Assembly: GCA_945883885.1 (NCBI GenBank)
Contig: CAMCYM010000032.1
Span: 1-10,815, forward strand
DNA from: Chryseobacterium gleum
GTDB lineage: Bacteria > Bacteroidota > Bacteroidia > Flavobacteriales_D > Sanyastnellaceae
Length of the DNA stretch: 10,815 bases
Reading direction: 5' to 3'
This document shows positions 8,501 through 10,815 of this stretch, piece after piece; the first letter of the stretch is position 1; every line of letters begins with the position of its first letter. A model generated the notes under the pieces. It had not been told where the DNA came from and did no database searches. It saw only the letters and a program-made list of their open reading frames with translations. Both the position numbers and the translations under genes were made by a program.

Positions 8501-8552
8501 CCAAACCCAACACGCACGCAAAACCGCGCGCAACAATTCGAAAAAGGTGCAT
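5508..8552 (-). CDS. Exported M1-family zinc metallopeptidase with long beta-rich C-terminal region
   Basis: The 1014-residue product starts with MHLFRIVARGFACVLGLAGG and a signal-peptide cleavage near AAAAQTP (21-27), so it is exported. The N-terminal beta domain is followed by the M1 substrate-recognition loop ISAGGGMEYPN (348-358, equivalent to GAMEN). Next comes the zinc site HEVGH (377-381) with the third ligand Glu400 in WMDEG, giving HExxH-x18-E. Tyr478 in VVYKK is the likely transition-state tyrosine. The peptidase domain seems to end near 540. Residues from about 635 to 1014 have alternating hydrophobic/polar beta-strand patterns with Gly and aromatics (for example WHVAPMWGLKSGTLTGFARM), suggesting an outer-membrane barrel or barrel-like domain; this is inference. 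The gene is convergent with secDF and divergent from tatA. A weak -7-like GTCCTTTG lies 20 bases before the start. The substrate is unknown. Confidence 0.9.
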   Translation of the reverse strand: MHLFRIVARGFACVLGLAGGAAAAQTPYFQQVVDHVIAVQLDDSEHELHGNITTTYTNRSPETLTFLWIHLWPNAYSSGKTALAKQQFRDGNMLMFYALQRELGRIDSLSFTVNGRPARTTPHPEHPDIVRLELPAPLAPGAQLTYATPFRVALPSGSISRLGHIGQSYQITQWYPKPAVFDREGWHEMPYLNQGEFYSEYGTFDVSITLPENYVVGATGDFVPGAADNAAEERRLDSLDALTRLRFASSDLAPDDFPASATRTKTLRYRQSDVHDFAWFADKRWNVLKGSVVLPHSGNEVTTWAMFTSDRGDLWERAPEYLADGIHYYSLWNGDYPYRQVTAVDGTISAGGGMEYPNVTVIGTMSSALSLETVIVHEVGHNWFYGILGTNERAHAWMDEGINSFNETRYFATKYGDTLGFAGTMLPKGLARTLGFSNLSYPLTDQYSYLLTSRMGVDQPMSCHSNDFSSTNYGTVVYKKTAAAFAYLQGALGTEVFDRAMQAYFDAWKFRHPGPDDLRAVIERVSGKDCAWFFEGLVPTTDRVDFRAGRVRRGTGGREVYVWNRGGVGGPFELSVQDGEGKWTSAGWNDPLPAGTGRWVAVPEGAQAVRVDGVEQALEYDRRNNTTQTTGVLRRIDPLELRFMTGLEQPYRTTVSFLPLVGWNLHDGWMPGLVVHNEVLPLRDFGWHVAPMWGLKSGTLTGFARMSHRFGPWIARAEARRFSAPAQAAGYVEEVYRRAALVGEAKFHRQPTSPWSSAVRVEAVDLRSDAAPVPGEFVLPVVPPRSGRQSLGVAAAATWKGRRISHSLAVNARAFAFKDYLSSPEALILTADRSAIFTAATYAGAFRYDGENHTVAWRVFGGTSTDAGVFPVLVQGPSPTVDPMRDHLFLGRVEGGIEGAQVAALHGGLAGFRAGRGSDFVVSATADADLPVKLLGVFAGAAFDGTDALASTGLYLRLPSSPNTAGGLRSSIRIPLAATGWFSEGVTYRPWESIAVVVSIDALNPFRFARNVVN

Positions 8553-8618
8553 ATCAGAAGATTCGGGTTCCACAAAGGACGCACAAGCGGCGCAACAGTT
8601 ACATCCCTCCGCCCGGAC

Positions 8619-8626
8619 TACCTTTG
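8619..8626 (+). promoter_or_regulatory. Bacteroidota -7 promoter box of tatA
   Basis: TACCTTTG matches TAnnTTTG exactly. It is followed by CGGC and then a GTG codon (8631) in frame with tatA, and by the ATG at 8640. The spacing to the GTG (4 bases) equals that between box and start in panB and the DUF4159 gene. No good -33 TTG is seen. The 78-87-base region is shared with the divergent M1 peptidase gene. Confidence 0.65.
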
Positions 8627-8639
8627 CGGCGTGGGTGCC

Positions 8640-8930
8640 ATGGAAATCGTCCTGATCCTCGTGATCTACTTGCTGCTCTTCGGCGCGAAGGGCGTGCCGA
8701 CGCTTGCAAAGACGTTGGGCAACACGATGCGGCAAGTCCGCACGGCGACCGACGAAATCCAGCGCGAAATCCTGCGCAACGCCGACACCCCCCCCACCCC
8801 TCAACCCCCGCCCCACTCCCAACCTCAATCTCAATCTGCGCCGCCCAGCGTCGCCCCCCCACCTCAACCTCAATCTCAACCTCAATCTGCGACGCCGAGC
8901 GTCGCCCCCCCACCCCCTCCCAGCCCCTAA
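8640..8930 (+). CDS. tatA: Twin-arginine translocase subunit TatA/TatE family, with repeat-encoded Pro/Gln tail
   Basis: The 96-residue protein has the TatA plan: a short N-terminal TM helix EIVLILVIYLLLFG (2-15) and the hinge FGAKGVPTLAKTLG. An amphipathic helix NTMRQVRTATDEIQREIL (about 29-46) follows, then a polar tail. TatA forms the pore or membrane-weakening component that carries folded twin-arginine proteins across the inner membrane with TatC, which is not in this window. The tail (about 50-96) is almost only Pro, Gln, Ser and Ala and is encoded by hexamer repeats (CCTCAA/TCTCAA) plus hairpin-forming GC blocks. It looks like a repeat insertion or expansion kept in frame. Start: ATG 8640 gives the classic N-terminus. 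GTG 8631 (giving VGAMEIV) fits the promoter spacing better and would add three residues. Confidence 0.88.
   Translation: MEIVLILVIYLLLFGAKGVPTLAKTLGNTMRQVRTATDEIQREILRNADTPPTPQPPPHSQPQSQSAPPSVAPPPQPQSQPQSATPSVAPPPPPSP
8788..8820 (-). other. Potential G-quadruplex tract within tatA (G-rich on minus strand)
   Basis: Plus-strand C-runs of 8, 4, 5, 4 and 3 bases occur at 8788-8795, 8797-8800, 8805-8809, 8811-8814 and 8818-8820, separated by A, TCAA, G and ACT. The complementary template strand therefore has five closely spaced G-tracts. In the protein this encodes TPPTPQPPPHS. The C8 run is also a plausible slippage site. Folding is inferred only. Confidence 0.5.
8822..8911. repeat. Two in-frame copies of a hexamer-plus-hairpin repeat inside tatA
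   Basis: Copy A (8822-8860, 39 bases) reads ACCTCAATCTCAATCT, then GCGCCGC-CCA-GCGTCGC, then a C-run. Copy B (8861-8911, 51 bases) is the same with two more hexamers and a perfect hairpin, GCGACGC-CGA-GCGTCGC (8889-8905). Both lengths are multiples of three, so the reading frame is preserved and gives QPQSQ...PSVAPPP twice. Hexamer tracts and hairpin arms match the intergenic element at 1507-1627. Confidence 0.85.
8905..8927 (-). other. Short-loop potential G-quadruplex at the tatA 3' end
   Basis: C-runs of 7, 5, 3 and 4 bases are separated only by A, T and AG. The minus strand thus carries four G-tracts with 1-2-base loops, a composition expected to be very stable if it folds. It ends just before the tatA stop codon and 14 bases before the panB -7 box, on the template strand of both genes. 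Confidence 0.55.
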
Positions 8931-8941
8931 CCGCCTTCGCG

Positions 8942-8949
8942 TACCTTCG
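8942..8949 (+). promoter_or_regulatory. Bacteroidota -7 promoter box of panB
   Basis: TACCTTCG is followed by TGGC and ATG (8954). It is identical to the box upstream of the DUF4159 gene and has the same 4-base spacing. It lies in the 23 bases between the tatA stop and the panB start, so panB is probably transcribed from its own promoter as a leaderless mRNA as well as by read-through from tatA. The upstream region is C-rich with no -33 TTG. Confidence 0.55.
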
Positions 8950-8953
8950 TGGC

Positions 8954-9769
8954 ATGTCCGTCCACCGCGAAGCCCGCCGCATCACCACCCAGGTGCTGCA
9001 GACGATGAAGCACAATGGCGAGAAAATCGCCATGCTCACTGCCTACGATTTTTCCATGGCCGGCATCGTGGATGCCGCCGGGGTGGACGTCATCCTCGTC
9101 GGGGATAGCGCCTCGAACGTGATGGCAGGTCACGAAACCACCCTGCCCATCACGCTGGACCAAATGATTTACCACGCCTCCGCCGTCGTGCGCGCTGCGA
9201 AGCGGGCGCTGGTGGTCGTGGACCTGCCCTTCGGCACCTACCAAGGAAACTCGAAGGAAGCGCTGCAGTCGGCCATCCGGATCATGAAGGAAAGCGGTGC
9301 CCATGCGGTCAAGCTCGAAGGCGGCCGAGAAGTCAAAGAGAGCATCGAGCGCATCCTGTCTGCCGGGATTCCGGTGATGGGGCACCTCGGATTGACGCCG
9401 CAGTCGATCTACAAATTTGGGACGTACACGGTTCGTGCGAAGGAAGATGCGGAGGCACAACGGCTGCGGGAGGACGCCGCGCTGCTTGACGCCATCGGCT
9501 GCTTCGCCATTGTCTTTGAGAAGATTCCCGCGAGCTTGGCTGCCGATGTGAGCAGGTCGCTCGAGTGCCCGACCATCGGCATCGGCGCCGGGTCGGGATG
9601 CGACGGACAGGTGCTCGTGCTGCACGACATGCTCGGGTTGACGCGCGAGTTTTCGCCGCGGTTCTTGCGGAGGTACTTGAACCTGGCCGATGCGATGGAG
9701 GATGCCGTCGGCCGGTACGTCGGCGACGTGCGGAGTGGCGATTTCCCCGGTCCGCACGAACAGTACTGA
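8954..9769 (+). CDS. panB: 3-methyl-2-oxobutanoate hydroxymethyltransferase (ketopantoate hydroxymethyltransferase)
   Basis: PanB transfers a hydroxymethyl group from 5,10-methylene-tetrahydrofolate to 2-oxoisovalerate, making ketopantoate. This is the first committed step toward pantothenate and coenzyme A, in the cytoplasm. The 271-residue product is full length for the family. Conserved (beta/alpha)8-barrel motifs are visible: MLTAYDFSMA (27-36), VGDSASNVMAGHETTLPIT (49-67) with metal ligand Asp51, VVVDLPFGTY (87-96) with Asp90, VKLEGG (119-124) with Lys120 and Glu122, GHLGLTPQS (143-151), the catalytic-base Glu189 in VFEKIPA, and TIGIGAGSGCDGQVLV (207-222). The ATG at 8954 is four bases from a -7 box and gives the expected N-terminus (MSVHREARRITT). 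The next gene starts one base after the stop, implying co-transcription. No other pantothenate gene is in the window. Confidence 0.97.
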   Translation: MSVHREARRITTQVLQTMKHNGEKIAMLTAYDFSMAGIVDAAGVDVILVGDSASNVMAGHETTLPITLDQMIYHASAVVRAAKRALVVVDLPFGTYQGNSKEALQSAIRIMKESGAHAVKLEGGREVKESIERILSAGIPVMGHLGLTPQSIYKFGTYTVRAKEDAEAQRLREDAALLDAIGCFAIVFEKIPASLAADVSRSLECPTIGIGAGSGCDGQVLVLHDMLGLTREFSPRFLRRYLNLADAMEDAVGRYVGDVRSGDFPGPHEQY

Positions 9770-9770
9770 C

Positions 9771-10562
9771 GTGGAGACGCAAAGCCCAGAGCGCTTTGAG
9801 GGGAATGGCGACACGCGGTTCCACGGGCGGTCGCCGAAGGTGCCTGTGGTGCGCAGCACTCCGGAAAACCTGCGGGTGCTGTACGAGGACAACCACCTGA
9901 TCGCCGTGAACAAGCGGCCCTCGGACGTCGTGCAGGACGACCGGTCCGGCGATACGACGCTGTGCAAGGTGGTGGGCGAGTACGTGCGGCAGAAGTACAA
10001 CAAGCCGGGCGAAGCGTTTATCGGGACCGTGCACCGGCTGGATCGGCCCGTCAGCGGGGTGATTTTGTACGCGAAGACGTCGAAGGCGCTGACGCGGTTG
10101 ACCACGATGTTCCGGGAGCGTGAGGTCCAAAAGACCTACTGGGCGGTGGTGCGCCCCGCGCCGCCGCTGGAGGAGGGCCATGTGGTCAACTATTTGGTCA
10201 AGAACGAGAAGACGAACAAGAGCCACGCCTCGAGCCGGCCGGGTCCGGGCCTGCGCGAAGCCGAGCTGCTGTACCGAGTCGTCGGCGGCAGCGACCAGTA
10301 TACGTTCGTGGAGGTGTGGCCGAAGACCGGCCGCCACCACCAAATCCGCGTCACCCTCTCCTCGCTCGGAGCGCCCATCAAAGGTGACATCAAATACGGC
10401 GCGCGGCGCACGAACGACAACGCGTCGATCCACCTGCATGCCCGCCGCATCGACTTCATGCATCCCGTGCGGCGCGAACCGGTGACGGTCATCGCTCCGC
10501 CGCCCGATGACCCGATTTGGAACGCGTGGCTCCGGCTCGACCTGGGGCTCGCGGACCGGTGA
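9771..10562 (+). CDS. RluA-family RNA pseudouridine synthase
   Basis: This 263-residue enzyme converts uridines to pseudouridine in rRNA or tRNA; which site is modified cannot be read from the sequence. The catalytic core begins with LRVLYEDNHLIAVNK (34-48). The active-site motif is HRLDRPVSG (88-96), with catalytic Asp91, and the nucleotide-flipping and fold motifs KTGRHHQIRVTLSSLG (185-200) and IKGDIKYG (203-210) follow. No N-terminal S4 RNA-binding domain is present, as in RluA itself and the short Bacteroidota paralogues. I chose the GTG at 9771: it follows the panB TGA by one base, indicating translational coupling, and gives METQSPERFEG with about 33 residues before the core. A later GTG near codon 24 is an alternative. 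The upstream extension of the open frame lies within panB and was discarded. Confidence 0.93.
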   Translation: METQSPERFEGNGDTRFHGRSPKVPVVRSTPENLRVLYEDNHLIAVNKRPSDVVQDDRSGDTTLCKVVGEYVRQKYNKPGEAFIGTVHRLDRPVSGVILYAKTSKALTRLTTMFREREVQKTYWAVVRPAPPLEEGHVVNYLVKNEKTNKSHASSRPGPGLREAELLYRVVGGSDQYTFVEVWPKTGRHHQIRVTLSSLGAPIKGDIKYGARRTNDNASIHLHARRIDFMHPVRREPVTVIAPPPDDPIWNAWLRLDLGLADR

Positions 10563-10635
10563 GCTGCGCGCGTCGCGGTCCATGAAGTGGCCCGGCGCGT
10601 GACCTGAAGCACTGCCAGACGCCCGCGGAGGGCCG

Positions 10636-10643
10636 TATCTTTG
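10636..10643 (+). promoter_or_regulatory. Bacteroidota -7 promoter box of trxB
   Basis: TATCTTTG, a perfect TAnnTTTG match, is followed by CGGCC and the trxB ATG (10649). The predicted transcription start falls on or beside the start codon. The 86-base gap after the pseudouridine synthase gene holds nothing else that I recognise: no terminator with a T-tract and no -33 TTG. Confidence 0.6.
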
Positions 10644-10648
10644 CGGCC

Positions 10649-10815
10649 ATGGAAACTGCGCCTGAACACCTCCACCTCCTGATCATCGGATCGGGCCCCG
10701 CCGGATACACTGCCGCCATTTACGCCGCCCGCGCCGACCTGAAACCTGTGATGTACCAAGGCAGCCAGCCCGGGGGACAGCTGATGGACACGACGGAAGT
10801 GGACAACTTTCCGGG
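10649..10815 (+). CDS. trxB: Thioredoxin-disulfide reductase, N-terminal 55 codons (3' end outside window)
   Basis: The visible start is METAPEHLHLLIIGSGPAGY. It carries the FAD-binding Rossmann motif GSGPAGYTAAIYAARADL (14-31) and the family-typical segment PGGQLMDTTEVDNFPG, which in TrxB follows the first beta-alpha-beta unit and contacts FAD. The full enzyme (about 310-320 residues in the family) uses NADPH and FAD to reduce thioredoxin in the cytoplasm; the redox-active CxxC and the NADPH domain lie beyond the window. The ATG sits five bases after a perfect -7 box, which supports this start. The frame remains open to the window edge. Confidence 0.93.
   Translation, partial: METAPEHLHLLIIGSGPAGYTAAIYAARADLKPVMYQGSQPGGQLMDTTEVDNFP

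Noticed and set aside
8573..8580. GTCCTTTG on the minus strand as the -7 box of the M1 peptidase gene
   Set aside because: The spacing to the ATG (20 bases) equals that of secDF, but the first two bases TA are replaced by GT, so I do not list it as a promoter.
5994..8930. A 978-codon open frame on the plus strand opposite the M1 peptidase
   Set aside because: It is rich in Arg, Pro and His without domain motifs and is the antisense shadow of a GC-rich gene. Only its last part (8640-8930) is real, as tatA.
8927..10583. Long minus-strand frames opposite panB and the pseudouridine synthase gene
   Set aside because: The plus strand carries complete enzyme families with active-site residues; the minus frames are low-complexity shadows.

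Overview
The window most likely comes from a GC-rich member of the Bacteroidota, possibly near the Flavobacteriales. Three things support this. The SecD and SecF proteins are fused into one polypeptide of about 1000 residues, as is usual in that phylum. A DUF4159 exported protein and a large secreted M1 peptidase are present. Several genes are preceded by the Bacteroidota -7 promoter element TAnnTTTG (or TAnnTTCG) rather than by a Shine-Dalgarno sequence. The species cannot be named from this sequence.

Layout from left to right: (1) the C-terminal 220 residues of a Na/Pi-cotransporter-family membrane protein (+). (2) A visibly AT-richer gene for a small SAM-dependent methyltransferase (+), probably acquired by transfer. 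(3) A 272-base convergent gap holding GC-rich hairpins and CTCAAY / CCCTCAW short repeats. (4) An exported DUF4159 protein (-). (5) A compact divergent promoter region. (6) The secDF fusion (+), ending in a strong hairpin terminator. (7) A convergent, 1014-residue exported M1 metallopeptidase with a long beta-rich C-terminal half (-). (8) A second divergent promoter region. (9) tatA (+), whose Pro/Gln/Ser tail is encoded by the same kind of repeat seen in the gap at 1507-1627. (10) panB (+), then an RluA-family pseudouridine synthase starting one base after the panB stop (+). (11) The first 55 codons of trxB (+), cut by the window edge.

Functionally this is mostly housekeeping: protein export (SecDF, TatA), cell-envelope proteolysis, pantothenate synthesis, RNA modification and thiol redox. 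I found no CRISPR array, tRNA, rRNA, insertion sequence or recognisable defence system, and no convincing new multi-gene system. The most interesting non-standard signals are: a dispersed repeat family (pyrimidine-rich hexamers/heptamers plus hairpins with 3-base loops) that is intergenic in one place and inside a coding sequence in another; clusters of C-runs that could form G-quadruplexes on the minus strand; and -7 promoter boxes lying 4-5 bases from start codons, which predict leaderless mRNAs.
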